Part shown: positions 7,748 to 18,592 of the stretch, piece by piece
Position numbering within the stretch: the first letter of the stretch is position 1
Layout of the letters: each line of letters opens with the position of its first letter
Notes under the pieces: generated by a model
Databases searched by the model: none
What the model saw: only the letters and a program-made list of their open reading frames with translations
Told to the model about the DNA's origin: nothing
Source: Prauserella flavalba
Lineage (GTDB): Bacteria > Actinomycetota > Actinomycetes > Mycobacteriales > Pseudonocardiaceae
Direction: 5' to 3'
Assembly: GCF_003202235.1 (NCBI RefSeq)
Contig: NZ_MASU01000008.1
Location: forward strand, 62,001-126,000
Length of the DNA: 64,000 nt
Position numbers and translations under genes: made by a program

Positions 7748-9514
7748 GTGCTTCGCACCCACAACGCCGGCACGTTGCGTGTCGAGCAGGCTGGCCAGAC
7801 CGTCACGCTCACCGGCTGGGTGGCCCGGCGGCGGGATCACGGCGGGGTCATCTTCGTCGATCTCCGGGACGCCAGCGGGGTCGCGCAGGTCGTCTTCCGT
7901 GAGGGCGAGATGGCCGAGCGAGCGCACCAGCTCCGCGCGGAGTACTGCATCAAGGTGGTCGGAGAGATCGCGCAGCGCCCCGAGGGCAACGAGAACCCGG
8001 AGATCCCGACCGGGCAGATCGAGGTCCTGGTAACGGAGCTGGAGGTGCTGTCGGAGTCGGCCGTGCTGCCGTTCCCGATCGACGAGCGGCTCGAGGTCGG
8101 CGAGGAGGTGCGGCTCAAGCACCGGTACCTCGACCTGCGCCGCAACGGTCCCGCGAGCGCGATGCGGCTGCGCAGTGAGGTCAACCGGGTGGCGAGGAAC
8201 GTCCTGCACGACGAGGGCTTCATCGAGGTCGAGACGCCCACGATGACGCGTTCGACGCCCGAGGGCGCCCGCGACTTCCTCGTGCCCGCGCGCCTGCGCC
8301 CGGGCTCCTGGTACGCGCTGCCCCAGTCGCCGCAGCTGTTCAAGCAGCTGCTGATGGTGGGCGGGCTCGAGCGGTACTACCAGATCGCCCGGTGCTACCG
8401 CGACGAGGACTTCCGCGCCGACCGGCAGCCCGAGTTCACGCAGCTCGACATCGAGATGAGCTTCGTGGAGCAGGACGACGTGATCGCGCTCGGCGAGCGG
8501 GTCGTGGCGGCGCTGTGGAAGCTCGTCGGCGTCGAGGTGCCACAGCCGTTCCGCCGGATCAGCTACGCCGAGGCGATGGCGAAGTACGGCACCGACAAGC
8601 CGGACCTGCGGTTCGGCCTTGAGCTCACCGAGCTGACGGAGTTCTTCGCCGACACGCCGTTCCGCGTGTTCCAGGCGCCCTACGTCGGCGCGGTCGTCAT
8701 GCCCGGCGGTGCGGACCAGCCGCGGCGGCAGCTCGACGCCTGGCAGGAGTGGGCCAAGCAGCGCGGGCACAAGGGCCTCGCGTACGTGCTCGTCGGCGAG
8801 GACGGCACGCTCGGCGGCCCCGTGGCGAAGAACCTGTCCGACCACGAGCGGGAGCACCTGGCCGAGGCGGCGGGCGCGAAGCCGGGCGACTGCGTGTTCT
8901 TCTCGGCGGGCAAGCCCAACGACGCGCGGCAGCTGCTCGGTGCGGCGCGCGTGGAGATCGCGCACCGGCTCGGCATGATCGACGAGAACGCGTGGTCGTT
9001 CGTGTGGGTCGTGGACTTCCCGCTGTTCGAGGCCGCGGACGAGACCGACGACGTCGCCGTGGGCGGCGGTAAGTGGACGGCGCTGCACCATGCGTTCACG
9101 TCGCCGACGCCGGAGTGGATCGAGAAGTTCGAGTCGGACCCCGGCAACGCGCTGGCCTACGCCTACGACATCGTCTGCAACGGCAACGAGATCGGTGGTG
9201 GCTCCATCCGTATCCACCGCGGGGACGTGCAGCGGCGCGTCTTCGAGGTGATGGGCCTTTCCGAGGAGGAGGCCCAGGAGAAGTTCGGCTTCCTGCTCGA
9301 CGCGTTCCAGTTCGGCCCGCCGCCGCACGGCGGCATCGCGTTCGGCTGGGATCGCATCGTGATGCTGCTCGCCGGTGCGGACTCGCTGCGGGACGTGATC
9401 GCCTTCCCGAAGACCGGCGGCGGTTTCGACCCGCTGACCGGCGCCCCGGCGCCGATCACCGCCGAGCAGCGCAAGGAAGCCGGGGTGGACGCGAAACCGC
9501 AGCCGCGCGGCTGA
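7748..9514 (+). CDS. aspS: aspartate--tRNA ligase
   Basis: A 588-residue cytoplasmic class II synthetase of the bacterial type. An N-terminal anticodon-binding OB domain ([21 protein letters not shown]) is followed by the catalytic core: motif 1 around [23 protein letters not shown], motif 2 in [20 protein letters not shown] and motif 3 in [14 protein letters not shown]. The bacterial GAD insertion lies between motifs 2 and 3. The GTG at 7748 has GAGAGG upstream and gives the usual VLRTHNAG start. In actinobacteria this enzyme is commonly non-discriminating and also charges tRNA-Asn for later amidation; I infer but cannot show that here. The DUF389 gene follows 6 bases later. Confidence 0.97.
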   Translation: MLRTHNAGTLRVEQAGQTVTLTGWVARRRDHGGVIFVDLRDASGVAQVVFREGEMAERAHQLRAEYCIKVVGEIAQRPEGNENPEIPTGQIEVLVTELEVLSESAVLPFPIDERLEVGEEVRLKHRYLDLRRNGPASAMRLRSEVNRVARNVLHDEGFIEVETPTMTRSTPEGARDFLVPARLRPGSWYALPQSPQLFKQLLMVGGLERYYQIARCYRDEDFRADRQPEFTQLDIEMSFVEQDDVIALGERVVAALWKLVGVEVPQPFRRISYAEAMAKYGTDKPDLRFGLELTELTEFFADTPFRVFQAPYVGAVVMPGGADQPRRQLDAWQEWAKQRGHKGLAYVLVGEDGTLGGPVAKNLSDHEREHLAEAAGAKPGDCVFFSAGKPNDARQLLGAARVEIAHRLGMIDENAWSFVWVVDFPLFEAADETDDVAVGGGKWTALHHAFTSPTPEWIEKFESDPGNALAYAYDIVCNGNEIGGGSIRIHRGDVQRRVFEVMGLSEEEAQEKFGFLLDAFQFGPPPHGGIAFGWDRIVMLLAGADSLRDVIAFPKTGGGFDPLTGAPAPITAEQRKEAGVDAKPQPRG

Positions 9515-9520
9515 CGGCCG

Positions 9521-10462
9521 GTGCTGCACCTCAGGGCCCTCTGCCCGGCCGAGCGCACCGATGCGGTACTGGAGGCGCTCCGGGATTGCCCCGGGGTGGC
9601 CCACGTGGTGCTGCTGCGGGGCGCCGCCGTGTCACCCCAGGGCGACGTGGTGGAGGCCGACATCGCGCGCGAGGCCGCCGACGAGGTCATCACGCGGCTC
9701 TACGAGCAGCAGCTCGACCGCACCGGCGGTATCACGCTGGAGGTGCTGGACACCGCGCTGTCGGACGCGGCCGACCGGGCCGAGAAGGAGGCGCCGGGGG
9801 AGAGCGGCGACGCCGTCGTGTGGCAGGAGCTCGTCAGCCTCACCGGCGAGCAGTCGCGGCTCAACGTCACCTTTCAGGCGTTCCTGACGATCGCGTGCCT
9901 GCTGGCCGCGGTCGGGGTGGTCACCGACTCGCCGGTCACGATCGTCGGCGCCATGGTGGTGGGTCCCGAGTTCGGGCCGCTCGCCGCCGTCGCCGTGGGC
10001 GTCGTGCTGCGGCGCTGGGACCTGGTGCGCCGGGCGGCCGTCGCGCTGGCCGTCGGCTTTCCCCTCGCGATGGCCGTCACCACGGGCGCGACGATGCTGG
10101 GCGAGGCCACCGGCCTGTTCAGCGCCGGCAACCTCCGCGGCGAACACGAGGTGGACTTCATCTTCGAGGTGGGTCCCTACTCGCTGATCGTCGCCCTGCT
10201 GGCCGGGGCGGCGGGCATGCTGGCGATGACCTCGGCGAAATCGGCGGCGCTGGTCGGGGTGTTCATCTCCGTCACCACCGTGCCCGCCGCCGGCTACGCC
10301 GCGGTCGCGGCCGTGCTCGGACAGTGGTCCCGTTGTCTCGCCTCGGTGGGGCAGCTGGCCGTGAACCTCCTGGGCATCGTGCTCGCCGCGGTTTTGGTTC
10401 TCGCGGTGCGGGTACGAAGCAAACGTTTCGCGGCGTCCCCACGGCCACTGCCGAACGGTTGA
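9521..10462 (+). CDS. DUF389 family membrane protein
   Basis: 313 residues. The N-terminal 100 residues form a soluble ferredoxin-like domain that begins MLHLRALCPAERTDAVLEAL, read from a GTG. The C-terminal half holds about six membrane segments, with the family's conserved GAMVVGPEFGPLAAVAVG. This matches DUF389 (TIGR00341-type hydrophobic domain), for which no biochemical function is established. It lies 6 bases after aspS and may be read through from it, although the two functions have no obvious connection. Confidence 0.85.
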   Translation: MLHLRALCPAERTDAVLEALRDCPGVAHVVLLRGAAVSPQGDVVEADIAREAADEVITRLYEQQLDRTGGITLEVLDTALSDAADRAEKEAPGESGDAVVWQELVSLTGEQSRLNVTFQAFLTIACLLAAVGVVTDSPVTIVGAMVVGPEFGPLAAVAVGVVLRRWDLVRRAAVALAVGFPLAMAVTTGATMLGEATGLFSAGNLRGEHEVDFIFEVGPYSLIVALLAGAAGMLAMTSAKSAALVGVFISVTTVPAAGYAAVAAVLGQWSRCLASVGQLAVNLLGIVLAAVLVLAVRVRSKRFAASPRPLPNG

Positions 10463-10499
10463 CGAACGATCCCGCGAAATCTTCATGTTCTCACCGACG

Positions 10500-10529
10500 T
10501 TGTGGTCACCGCTGCTCGTTCACTAGTAG
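10500..10529 (+). promoter_or_regulatory. possible promoter of the phosphotransferase gene
   Basis: TTGTGG at 10500-10505 and TAGTAG at 10524-10529 are separated by 18 bp, and the ATG of the next gene follows 12 bases later. The match to a housekeeping promoter is only moderate. Confidence 0.3.
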
Positions 10530-10540
10530 GGTCGGAGCCA

Positions 10541-11755
10541 ATGACTGTGGACACCTCCTCTACCGACGATTCGCCAGTCGGAGCAGGAGCGGAACTTCTC
10601 TCTGTCGATGCCGCCGTCGCCGCCGCCGAGGCGGTGCTCGCCCAGCGTTTCGGCAGCACGATCACGTTGATCGATGCCGAGGATCTGGCCGGGAGCGGCC
10701 CGGCCACCGTGGTCAGGGCCCGGGTCGACTCGTCGTCCTTCGCCCTGCCGCGCACGCTGGTGATCAAGCATTACCCGGGCGCGGTGCGCCCGGGGCACGA
10801 CGACTCGTTCGCGAGGGAGGCGGCGAGCTACCAGCTGTTCACGGCGCTCTCGCCGGAGGACCGGATGTGTCCCGAACTGCTCGCCCACGGTGCCGGCCAG
10901 CGAGTGCTGGTGATCGACGACCTCGGGCGGATGCCGACGCTCGAGGACAAGCTGTGCGGCGGCGACAGCCGCGCCGCCGAGACGGCCCTGCTGTCGTGGG
11001 CCCGCTCGCTCGGGCGCCTGCACTTCAGCACGGCCAACCGCGAGGCCGACTTCAACGCGCTGCTGCGCAGGCTCAGCCCGCGGAACCGGTCCGGCGAGGC
11101 ACCTGACGACGCCGGAGCCGCGCCGGGCGAGATCACCGAGCGGTTCCCGCCGCTGCTGGAGCAGGCCCTCGGCGTGCGGACGCCCGACGCCGTCCTGCAG
11201 GCCGCCGCGCGTGCGGCGGAGCAGATCAGCTCCGGCGGCTACCGGGCGTTCAGCCCGGTGGACCTCTGGCCCGACAACAACCTGGTGACCGGCGCGGGCG
11301 TGCGGTTCCTCGACTTCGAGCACGGCCGGGTGCGCAGCGCGCTGATCGACGCGGCGCACCTGCGGGTGCCGTTCGTCTCCGCCCCGCAGCCGCTCGCGCT
11401 GCCCGCGGGGATGAGCGAGGCGATGATCGCGGCGTGGCGCGCCGAGGTGGTGGGTCTGTGGCCGGCATTGGCCGACGAGGACACACTCTCGGCGTACCTC
11501 CTCGGCACCGAGCTGCTGGCCGTGTGGCACGCGACGTGCCGGCACCTGCCCGGGCTCGCGGGCGTGCGCAACGCCTCCCGCACCGGCCGCGCGGCCGCGC
11601 TGGCGACCTGGTGGCGCGGGCTCGCCGAGCACGCGGAGCACAGCGAGCGCGAGGGCGACGCCGCCGTCGCCGAGCACGCCGCCACGGTGGCCGCCGCGCT
11701 CGACACGCGCTTCGGGCCCGGCCTGGAGCTCGCGCTGTACCCGGCGTTCCGCTAG
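10541..11755 (+). CDS. aminoglycoside-phosphotransferase-fold protein
   Basis: 404 residues with the protein-kinase-like fold of the APH/choline kinase group. An ATP-lobe lysine is visible in LVIKHYPG and a hinge-like segment in VLVIDDLGRMPTLEDKL. The catalytic loop reads SPVDLWPDNNLV instead of the usual HGDxxxxN: Asp and Asn are kept but the His is replaced by Pro. A DFE triplet (FLDFEHGRV) stands where many relatives have the metal-binding D[IFV]D or DFG. The fold covers antibiotic kinases, choline and sugar kinases and many proteins of unknown substrate, so I give no specific reaction and do not call it a resistance gene. It is monocistronic as far as spacing shows. Confidence 0.75.
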   Translation: MTVDTSSTDDSPVGAGAELLSVDAAVAAAEAVLAQRFGSTITLIDAEDLAGSGPATVVRARVDSSSFALPRTLVIKHYPGAVRPGHDDSFAREAASYQLFTALSPEDRMCPELLAHGAGQRVLVIDDLGRMPTLEDKLCGGDSRAAETALLSWARSLGRLHFSTANREADFNALLRRLSPRNRSGEAPDDAGAAPGEITERFPPLLEQALGVRTPDAVLQAAARAAEQISSGGYRAFSPVDLWPDNNLVTGAGVRFLDFEHGRVRSALIDAAHLRVPFVSAPQPLALPAGMSEAMIAAWRAEVVGLWPALADEDTLSAYLLGTELLAVWHATCRHLPGLAGVRNASRTGRAAALATWWRGLAEHAEHSEREGDAAVAEHAATVAAALDTRFGPGLELALYPAFR

Positions 11756-11817
11756 CACCAAGCATTCCTCGACACGTCCACGCGTCGTTACCCGAGGCTC
11801 ACCGCTGGTGAGTCTCG

Positions 11818-12714
11818 GTGGCTGATGGTGTCCCCGTGGTGTGCGACGACGTGGCCAGGACAGCGATTCCCGAAACCCCACAGACCTCCCTCCCGGTACG
11901 GGCACGGCGCCTCGTCGTGCTCGGCGACTCGACCGCCGTCGGACTCGGCGACCCGCTGCCCGGCGGTGCCTGGCGCGGGATGGGCCCGCTGGTCGCCGGC
12001 TCGCTCGGCATCGAACCCGCGGGGTACCTGAACTGCTCGTTCACGGGCGCGCGCATGGCGTGCGTCCGCACCGGCCAGCTGCCGGCGGCGCTCGCGCACC
12101 GGCCCGACGTCGCGCTGCTGGTCGTCGGTATGAACGACACCCTCCGGTCCGACTTCTCGCCGCGGCGGATCGCCGCGGACCTCGACCACGTGCTCACCGA
12201 GCTCGCCGCGGCCGGTGCGCTGGTGCTGCCCGTCCGGTACCACGACCACGGCCGGGTGTTCCGCCTGCCGCGCTCGCTGCACCGGGCGCTCCGGGCCCGC
12301 ATCGACGCGCTCAACGCCGCCATCGACGAGGTGGTCGCCCGGCACGGTGTGCCGTGCCTCGACCTCGACGCCGTGCCCGGGACCTACGAGCTCGCCTCCT
12401 GGAGCGTGGACCGGCTGCACCCGTCCGAGCTGGGGCACCGGCTGCTCGCCCGCGGGTTCGGGGAGCTGCTCGCCGACGCGGGGTACACGGTGCCCGCGCC
12501 CGTGAGCCTGGTGTGCTCGGGCGGCAAGGAGATCGGTGCGCTCGACCACGTCGGCTGGCTCGTGGTGAAGGGCATCCCGTGGCTGTGGCGGCGGGGTCGC
12601 GACCTGGTGCCCTACGCGGCGGGGATCATGCTGCGGGCCGTCACCGAGCGGTGGCGCCGCACCGGCGACGACGAGAACCCGGCCGAGCTGCCCGCGCCCG
12701 CGGCAGCGCACTGA
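11818..12714 (+). CDS. SGNH/GDSL-family hydrolase
   Basis: 298 residues with the SGNH blocks in order: block I VVLGDSTAVGLGD with the nucleophilic Ser, a block III Asn in VGMNDTLRSDF, and the block V Asp-His pair in DRLHPSELGHR. A C-terminal extension of about 70 residues contains a hydrophobic and basic region (GWLVVKGIPWLWRRGRDLVPYAAG) that could bind membrane. No signal peptide is seen, so the enzyme is probably cytoplasmic. The family hydrolyses esters, for example of lipids or acetylated sugars; the substrate is unknown. The GTG at 11818 has GGTGAG 5 bases upstream; in-frame GTGs at 11836 and 11839 are alternatives. Confidence 0.8.
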   Translation: MADGVPVVCDDVARTAIPETPQTSLPVRARRLVVLGDSTAVGLGDPLPGGAWRGMGPLVAGSLGIEPAGYLNCSFTGARMACVRTGQLPAALAHRPDVALLVVGMNDTLRSDFSPRRIAADLDHVLTELAAAGALVLPVRYHDHGRVFRLPRSLHRALRARIDALNAAIDEVVARHGVPCLDLDAVPGTYELASWSVDRLHPSELGHRLLARGFGELLADAGYTVPAPVSLVCSGGKEIGALDHVGWLVVKGIPWLWRRGRDLVPYAAGIMLRAVTERWRRTGDDENPAELPAPAAAH

Positions 12715-12768
12715 GGCACGCGCCGAGGCGGCGCGACGGATGTCGGCCCCCGCGGCTACCGTCGGGGT

Positions 12769-14136
12769 GTGCACCAAGACGAACTCTTCACGGTGAACCC
12801 GGACGTGGCGCCGCCGCCGGAGCCCGTCGCGGCGACGGAACCGCCGCCCCCGCCGCCGGGCTCGCCGCTGGCCGTGCGGATGCGCCCGCGCACGCTCGGC
12901 GAGGTCGTCGGCCAGCAGCACCTGCTGGGGGAGGGCGCGCCGCTGCGCAGGCTCGTGGAGGGCGCCGCCCCGGCGTCGGTTCTGCTGTACGGCCCGCCCG
13001 GTACCGGGAAGACCACGCTCGCCAACCTCGTGTCGACGGCCACCGGGCGGCGCTTCGTCGCGCTGTCGGCGCTCTCGGCCGGGGTGAAAGAGGTCAGGGG
13101 CGTGATCGAGGAGGCCAAGCGCCGCCGCCGCTACAACGGCGAGAACACCGTGCTGTTCATCGACGAGGTCCACCGCTTCTCCAAGACGCAACAGGACGCC
13201 CTGCTGGGCGCGGTCGAGGACCGCACGGTGCTGCTCGTCGCCGCCACCACGGAGAACCCGTCGTTCTCCGTGGTGTCCCCGCTGCTGTCGCGTTCGCTCG
13301 TGCTGCAGCTGCGCCCGCTCACCGACGACGACATCCGCGACCTCCTCGGCCGCGCGCTCACCGACGAACGCGGTCTCGGCGGCGAGTTCACGCTCACCGA
13401 CGAGGCGATGGCGCATCTGGTGCGCCTCGCGGCGGGTGACGCGCGGCGCGCGCTCACCGCGCTGGAGGCGGCGGCCGACGCGGCTTCGGCCACGCGCAGC
13501 CCGACGATCGAGCTCGCCACCGTCGAGTCCACTGTCGACAAGGCGGCGGTGCGCTACGACCGCGACGGCGACCAGCACTACGACGTCATCAGCGCGTTCA
13601 TCAAGTCGATCCGCGGTTCCGACGCCGACGCCGCGCTGCACTACCTCGCTCGCATGATCGAGGCGGGCGAGGATCCGCGCTTCATCGCGCGCAGGCTCGT
13701 CGTGCACGCGAGCGAGGACATCGGGCTCGCCGATCCCACCGCGTTGCAGGCGGCCGTGGCGGCGGCGCACGCCGTGCAGTTCATCGGCATGCCGGAGGGC
13801 AGGCTCGCACTGGCACAGGCGACGCTGCACCTCGCCACGGCGCCGAAGTCCAACGCGGTGATCACCGCGATCGACAGCGCGCTCGCCGACGTGCGCTCCG
13901 GCGGGGTCGGGACGGTGCCCCCGCACCTGCGGGACGGCCACTACGCGGGCGCGGAGAAGCTCGGCAACGCGCAGGGCTACCGCTACCCGCACAGCGTGGC
14001 CGAGGGCGTGCTCGCCCAGCAGTACCCGCCGGACGAGCTGGTGGGCCGCGACTACTACGAGCCGACCCAGCGCGGCGCCGAGCGTGCCCTCGCCGAGCGG
14101 GTGCCGCGCCTGCGCCGCACCATCAGGGGAGGCTGA
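12769..14136 (+). CDS. rarA: replication-associated recombination protein A (AAA+ ATPase)
   Basis: 455 residues. After a proline-rich N-terminus come [20 protein letters not shown], a Walker A (GPPGTGKT, residues 75-82), the Walker B FIDEVHRF and a sensor region [19 protein letters not shown]. The C-terminal MgsA tetramerisation domain includes [20 protein letters not shown]-like sequence, which is diagnostic of RarA/MgsA rather than of clamp-loader subunits. RarA acts at stalled replication forks. The opening HQDELF resembles a clamp-binding peptide only weakly. It starts 55 bases after the hydrolase gene and is followed after 19 bases by a dehydrogenase gene. Confidence 0.95.
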   Translation: MHQDELFTVNPDVAPPPEPVAATEPPPPPPGSPLAVRMRPRTLGEVVGQQHLLGEGAPLRRLVEGAAPASVLLYGPPGTGKTTLANLVSTATGRRFVALSALSAGVKEVRGVIEEAKRRRRYNGENTVLFIDEVHRFSKTQQDALLGAVEDRTVLLVAATTENPSFSVVSPLLSRSLVLQLRPLTDDDIRDLLGRALTDERGLGGEFTLTDEAMAHLVRLAAGDARRALTALEAAADAASATRSPTIELATVESTVDKAAVRYDRDGDQHYDVISAFIKSIRGSDADAALHYLARMIEAGEDPRFIARRLVVHASEDIGLADPTALQAAVAAAHAVQFIGMPEGRLALAQATLHLATAPKSNAVITAIDSALADVRSGGVGTVPPHLRDGHYAGAEKLGNAQGYRYPHSVAEGVLAQQYPPDELVGRDYYEPTQRGAERALAERVPRLRRTIRGG

Positions 14137-14155
14137 CGCGGCGAAGGAGGGGACC

Positions 14156-15067
14156 ATGACGGGCAAGCCGGTCGTCGCCGTGCTCGGCACGGGCACCATG
14201 GGGCTGCCGATGGCGCTGAACCTGCTCGGCGCGGGACTGCCCGTGCGGGCGTGGAACCGCACCGCCGACCGCGCGCGGCCGCTCGCCGAGCGGGGCGCGG
14301 AGGTGGTCACCGAACCGAGGGCGGCCGTCGAGGGCGCCGACCTGGTGGTGACGATGCTCGCCGACGGCCCCGCCACCCGGGAGACCGTCGAACCAGTGCT
14401 GGATTCGTTCGGTCCCGATGCCGTGTGGGTGCAGATGGGCACGATCGGGTCCGGGTGGACGGAGACCCTCGCCGGCCTGGCCGCCATGGCCGGGGTGGAC
14501 TTCGCCGACGCGCCCGTGCTGGGCACCAGGAAACCCGCCGAGGAGGGCGCGCTCGTGGTGCTCGGCTCCGGGCCGGAACATGTGCGGCAGCGCTGTGAGC
14601 CGGTGTTCGGCGCGGTCGGCGGGCGCACCCTCTGGGCCGGCGGGACGGGCGCGGGCAGCAGGCTCAAGCTCGTCGCCAACGCGTGGGTGCTCGCGCTGAC
14701 CAACGCCACGGCCGAGAGCGTGGGTCTCGCGCGCGAGCTGGGCCTCGACCCCGCCCTGTTCCTCGACGCGATCGGCGGCGGCCCGCTCGACGTCGGCTAC
14801 GCGCACGTGAAGGGCGAGGCGATGATCTCCGGGGAGTTCCCGCTGAGCTTCGCGGTGCGGCACGCGCTCAAGGACGCCGACCTTGTCCTCGCCGAGGAGG
14901 GCGGCGCCGATCTCGCCGGGGTGCGCGCCGCCCGGCGGCACCTGGCGGCCGCCGCGGACGCGGGTCACGCCGACGACGACATGGCGGCGCTCTACCGCGG
15001 AGTCGTGAGCGTGGACGGGGCCGGCGCGCGGCAGGGTCGCACGGCCGGGGCCGACGACGCACGGTAG
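14156..15067 (+). CDS. NAD(P)-dependent beta-hydroxyacid dehydrogenase
   Basis: 303 residues of the 3-hydroxyisobutyrate dehydrogenase/6-phosphogluconate dehydrogenase-like family. The Rossmann motif is VAVLGTGTMGLPMALNLL at the N-terminus, the substrate-binding segment is DAPVLGTRKPAEEGAL (usually DAPVSGG), and the catalytic Lys is in GSRLKLVANAWV. The C-terminal helical domain completes the fold. The ATG at 14156 has a strong AAGGAGGGG ribosome-binding site. Substrates in this family include 3-hydroxyisobutyrate, tartronate semialdehyde and succinate semialdehyde; nothing nearby points to one. The variant substrate motif (GTR for GG) suggests a divergent specificity. Confidence 0.85.
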   Translation: MTGKPVVAVLGTGTMGLPMALNLLGAGLPVRAWNRTADRARPLAERGAEVVTEPRAAVEGADLVVTMLADGPATRETVEPVLDSFGPDAVWVQMGTIGSGWTETLAGLAAMAGVDFADAPVLGTRKPAEEGALVVLGSGPEHVRQRCEPVFGAVGGRTLWAGGTGAGSRLKLVANAWVLALTNATAESVGLARELGLDPALFLDAIGGGPLDVGYAHVKGEAMISGEFPLSFAVRHALKDADLVLAEEGGADLAGVRAARRHLAAAADAGHADDDMAALYRGVVSVDGAGARQGRTAGADDAR

Positions 15068-15112
15068 CCTGACCCGCACATCGACGTCGCCACCGATCCT
15101 GGAGGAGGGCAC

Positions 15113-15517
15113 GTGTCGGCAGGGCAGATCGCCGCACTGATCGCCGCTGGCGCCTTCGTGCTGCTGGTGTTGTTCCTCGCGATCGCGTTGATCAAGCTCG
15201 GCCGCACGCTGGACGAGGCCACGATCGCGATCCGCAAGGCACACGAGAACACCGACCCGCTGCTGCACGGCGCGAACGACACGATCACGCACGTCAACAC
15301 GCAGCTCGAGCGCGTGGACGGCATCACGGCCAACGCGCAGGCCGTCTCGGGCAACGTGTCGGCGTTGTCGTCGGTGTTCACCGCGACCCTCGGCGGTCCG
15401 CTCGTGAAGACCGCCGCGCTGTCCTACGGCCTGTCCAAGGCCGTGCGCGCGCGCCGCAAGGGCAAGGCCGAGGACGGCAAGCACACGCTGCGCCGGGGCA
15501 GGAAGAGCAAGCGATGA
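15113..15517 (+). CDS. DUF948-type membrane-anchored protein
   Basis: 134 residues: an N-terminal membrane anchor (about residues 6-28, IAALIAAGAFVLLVLFLAIAL), then a long amphipathic helical region and a very basic C-terminus ending RRGRKSKR. It matches DUF948, small actinobacterial and firmicute proteins of unknown function. The GTG start has GGAGGAGGG upstream. The stop overlaps the ATG of the next gene (ATGA), which in this phylum is usually a second small protein in front of alaS. Confidence 0.8.
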   Translation: MSAGQIAALIAAGAFVLLVLFLAIALIKLGRTLDEATIAIRKAHENTDPLLHGANDTITHVNTQLERVDGITANAQAVSGNVSALSSVFTATLGGPLVKTAALSYGLSKAVRARRKGKAEDGKHTLRRGRKSKR

Positions 15518-15834
15518 GGCGGCTGTTCTGGCTCGGTATGGGCGTCGCCGCCGGCGTCGCCCTCTCCCGTAAGGCGACCGAAACGGCTCGTCAAGCCACT
15601 CCTGCGGGGTTAGCCTCGAACCTGGGCGACGCCGTGCGGGAGCTGGCGGGCGCCATCGGCGCGTTCGGTGCGGACGTCCGCGCCGGGATGAGCGAGCGGG
15701 AGCAGGAGCTGAACGACATCGTGGAGCGGCGCACGGGCCTTCCGGCGAGGACCGAGGCCACCAGGTACGAGGCGGCGGCCGGCAGGCACGCCGCCGAGTC
15801 GCGCGCCCGGCGAGCGCCCCGGGCGGAGAGCTGA
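15514..15834 (+). CDS. DUF6167-type small protein
   Basis: 106 residues starting MRRLFWLGMGVAAGVALSRK, a short N-terminal hydrophobic stretch, then a charged helical region and a basic Ala/Arg-rich tail. It belongs to the small actinobacterial family (DUF6167) found between DUF948 and alaS. No function is known. The four-base overlap with the DUF948 gene indicates a shared transcript and perhaps a shared membrane role. Confidence 0.7.
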   Translation: MRRLFWLGMGVAAGVALSRKATETARQATPAGLASNLGDAVRELAGAIGAFGADVRAGMSEREQELNDIVERRTGLPARTEATRYEAAAGRHAAESRARRAPRAES

Positions 15835-15931
15835 GCGGCGTCGTTCGCCGCGCTCCCCGCCGTCACCGCCGTCCCCGAAACCAGGCTCGCGCCCGATCCG
15901 GTGCCGCCGAGCCTCACCCAGAGGAAAACCA

Positions 15932-18592
15932 GTGGAAACACACGAGATCAACCTGCGGTTCCTGAACTACTTCGAGGGGCACGGGCACACCAGGGTGCCC
16001 AGCGCCTCGCTGATCCTCGACGACCCGACCCTGCTGTTCGTCAACGCGGGCATGGTCCAGTTCAAGCCGTACTTCCTCGGCGAGGTGCCGCCGCCCTACC
16101 CGCGTGCGACGAGCGTGCAGAAGTGCGTGCGCACCGGCGACATCGACGAGGTCGGCAAGACCACGCGGCACAACACGTTCTTCCAGATGGCGGGGAACTT
16201 CTCCTTCGGTGACTACTTCAAGGAAGGCGCGATCACGCGCGCCTGGGAACTGATCACCACCTCGCAGGCCGACGGCGGTTTCGGGTTCGACCCCAGCCGG
16301 ATCTGGGTCACCGTCTACGAGAACGACTCCGAGGCGGCGGGCCTGTGGCGGGAGATCGCCGGCATCCCGTCCGAGCGGATCCAGGCCCGCGACGGCAGGG
16401 ACAACTACTGGGACATGGGCGTGCCCGGCCCCGGCGGCCCGTGCTCGGAGATCTACTACGACCGCGGCCCCGAGTACGGCCGCGAGGGTGGTCCCGTCGT
16501 CGACGAGGACCGGTACCTGGAGATCTGGAACCTCGTCTTCATGCAGGACGTGCGCGGTGAGGCGAGCCCCAAGTACGGCCACCCGCCGATCGGCGAGCTG
16601 CCGAAGAAGAACATCGACACCGGCATGGGCGTCGAGCGCGTCGCCTACCTGCTGCAGGGCGTCGAGAACGTCTACGAGACCGACCTCGTCCGGCCGGTGA
16701 TCACCAGGGCCGAGGAGTTCTCCGGCCGCCGCTACGGCGCGAACCACACCGACGACGTGCGGTTCCGCGTCATCGCCGACCACGCGCGCTCGGGCGTCCT
16801 GCTCATCACGGACGGCGTCACACCCGGCAACGAGGCGCGCGGCTACGTGCTGCGGCGCCTGCTGCGGCGCATCGTGCGCTCGGTGCGCCTGCTCGGCGTG
16901 CACGAGCCGGTGCTGCCGGAGTTCGCCAAGGTGGTCCGCGACGCGATGTCGCCGTCGTACCCGGAGATCGCGCGCGACTTCGACCGCATCAGCGACGTGA
17001 TGCGCGTCGAGGAGGAGACGTTCCTCTCCACGCTCACGAGCGGTTCGAAGATCTTCGACCTCGCCGCCGAGGAGACCAAGCGCTCCGGTGGCGACATCCT
17101 GGCCGGGGACAAGGCGTTCCAGCTGCACGACACCTACGGCTTCCCGATCGACCTGACCCTGGAGATGGCGGCGGAGCAGGGCCTGTCGGTCGACGAGGAC
17201 GGCTTCCGCACGCTCATGGAGGAGCAGCGGCAGCGGGCCAAGGCCGACGCGGCCGCGCGCAAGAGCGGCCACGGCGACCTCTCCGAGTACCGCAAGGTGC
17301 TGGAGCAGCACGGCGAGACCGAGTTCCTCGGCTACACCGACCTGCAGTCCACGTCGCGCGTGCTCGCGCTGCTGCAGGACGGCGTGCCGGTGCCCTCCGT
17401 CGGCGAGGGGCAGAAGGCCGGGCTGATCCTCGACCGCACGCCGTTCTACGCCGAGAGCGGTGGCCAGATCGCCGACACCGGCACGCTCCTGGGCCACGGC
17501 GTCGAGCTGAAGGTGCTCGACGTGCAGAAGCTCGTGCCCGGCCTGTTCGTGCACAGCGTCGAGGTGCTCGCGGGCGAGGTCGGCCTCGACACCGAGCTGA
17601 CGGCGTCGGTCGACGCCACGCGCCGCGCCTCCATCGAGCGTTCGCACTCGGCCACCCACCTCGTGCACGCGGCCGTGCGGGGCGCCTACGGCAAGCGTGC
17701 CGCGCAGGCGGGCTCGCTGAACTCGCCGGGCCGCATGCGGTTCGACTTCACCACGCCCGGCTCCGTGTCGGCCGACGTGCTCACCGAGGTCGAGGAGGAG
17801 GTCAACGACTATCTCCAGACCGACGTCGAGGTGCAGTCCTACGTCACCACCAAGGACAAGGCACTCGAGCTCGGCGCGGTCGCCCTGTTCGGCGAGAAGT
17901 ACGGCAACGACGTCCGCGTGGTCGACATGGGCGACTACTCGCGCGAGCTGTGCGGTGGCACGCATGTCGACCGGATCGGCCAGCTCGGCCTCGTCAAGTT
18001 GGTGAGCGACTCGTCGATCGGCTCCGGCGTGCACCGGGTCGAGGCGCTCGTCGGCACCGACGCGCTGCGGCACGTGCGCAAGGAGCAGCTGCTCGTCTCG
18101 CAGCTCGCCGGCACGCTGAAGGTGCCGACCGACCAGCTGCCCTCCCGCATCGAGGACGTGCTCTCGCGGCTGCGCAACGCCGAGAAGGAGATCGAGCAGC
18201 TGCGCACGCGGCAGGTGCTCGGCTCGGCGGGGTCGCTCGCCGAGAAGGCACAGGACGTGAACGGCGTTGCCCTGGTGGCCGAGCAGCTCGCCGAGGGCGT
18301 CGACGCGGGCGGCGTGCGCGCGCTCGCGGGCGAGGTCCGCAACCGGCTGGGCTCGCGGCCCGGTGTGGTGGCCCTGTTCGCCCCCGCCGACGGCAAGGTG
18401 AGCTTCGTCGTCGCCACCACCGCCGCGGCCCGCGACAAGGGGCTCGCCGCGGGCAAGCTGGTGCCCGCGTTCGCCGAGGCGGTCGGTGGCCGCGGCGGCG
18501 GCAAGCCCGACATGGCGCAGGGTGGCGGCAGCAACCCCGCGGGCATCGACCAGGCCATCGCGGCGCTGCGCGGTGCCCTCGCGTCGGGGTGA
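15932..18592 (+). CDS. alaS: alanine--tRNA ligase
   Basis: 886 residues, the full length for the bacterial enzyme. The class II core opens with [22 protein letters not shown] and contains [13 protein letters not shown] and [12 protein letters not shown]. The editing domain carries the zinc-ligand motif [12 protein letters not shown] with CGGTHV about 110 residues later. The C-terminal C-Ala domain ends with [14 protein letters not shown], the conserved tail motif. The GTG start has GAGG 9 bases upstream. alaS, ruvX, mltG and aroE are joined by short overlaps and form one transcript, a conserved actinobacterial arrangement. Confidence 0.98.
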   Translation: METHEINLRFLNYFEGHGHTRVPSASLILDDPTLLFVNAGMVQFKPYFLGEVPPPYPRATSVQKCVRTGDIDEVGKTTRHNTFFQMAGNFSFGDYFKEGAITRAWELITTSQADGGFGFDPSRIWVTVYENDSEAAGLWREIAGIPSERIQARDGRDNYWDMGVPGPGGPCSEIYYDRGPEYGREGGPVVDEDRYLEIWNLVFMQDVRGEASPKYGHPPIGELPKKNIDTGMGVERVAYLLQGVENVYETDLVRPVITRAEEFSGRRYGANHTDDVRFRVIADHARSGVLLITDGVTPGNEARGYVLRRLLRRIVRSVRLLGVHEPVLPEFAKVVRDAMSPSYPEIARDFDRISDVMRVEEETFLSTLTSGSKIFDLAAEETKRSGGDILAGDKAFQLHDTYGFPIDLTLEMAAEQGLSVDEDGFRTLMEEQRQRAKADAAARKSGHGDLSEYRKVLEQHGETEFLGYTDLQSTSRVLALLQDGVPVPSVGEGQKAGLILDRTPFYAESGGQIADTGTLLGHGVELKVLDVQKLVPGLFVHSVEVLAGEVGLDTELTASVDATRRASIERSHSATHLVHAAVRGAYGKRAAQAGSLNSPGRMRFDFTTPGSVSADVLTEVEEEVNDYLQTDVEVQSYVTTKDKALELGAVALFGEKYGNDVRVVDMGDYSRELCGGTHVDRIGQLGLVKLVSDSSIGSGVHRVEALVGTDALRHVRKEQLLVSQLAGTLKVPTDQLPSRIEDVLSRLRNAEKEIEQLRTRQVLGSAGSLAEKAQDVNGVALVAEQLAEGVDAGGVRALAGEVRNRLGSRPGVVALFAPADGKVSFVVATTAAARDKGLAAGKLVPAFAEAVGGRGGGKPDMAQGGGSNPAGIDQAIAALRGALASG

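Noticed and set aside
10541-11755. Aminoglycoside resistance gene
   Set aside because: Only the general APH fold is seen, with a changed catalytic loop; nothing points to an antibiotic substrate.
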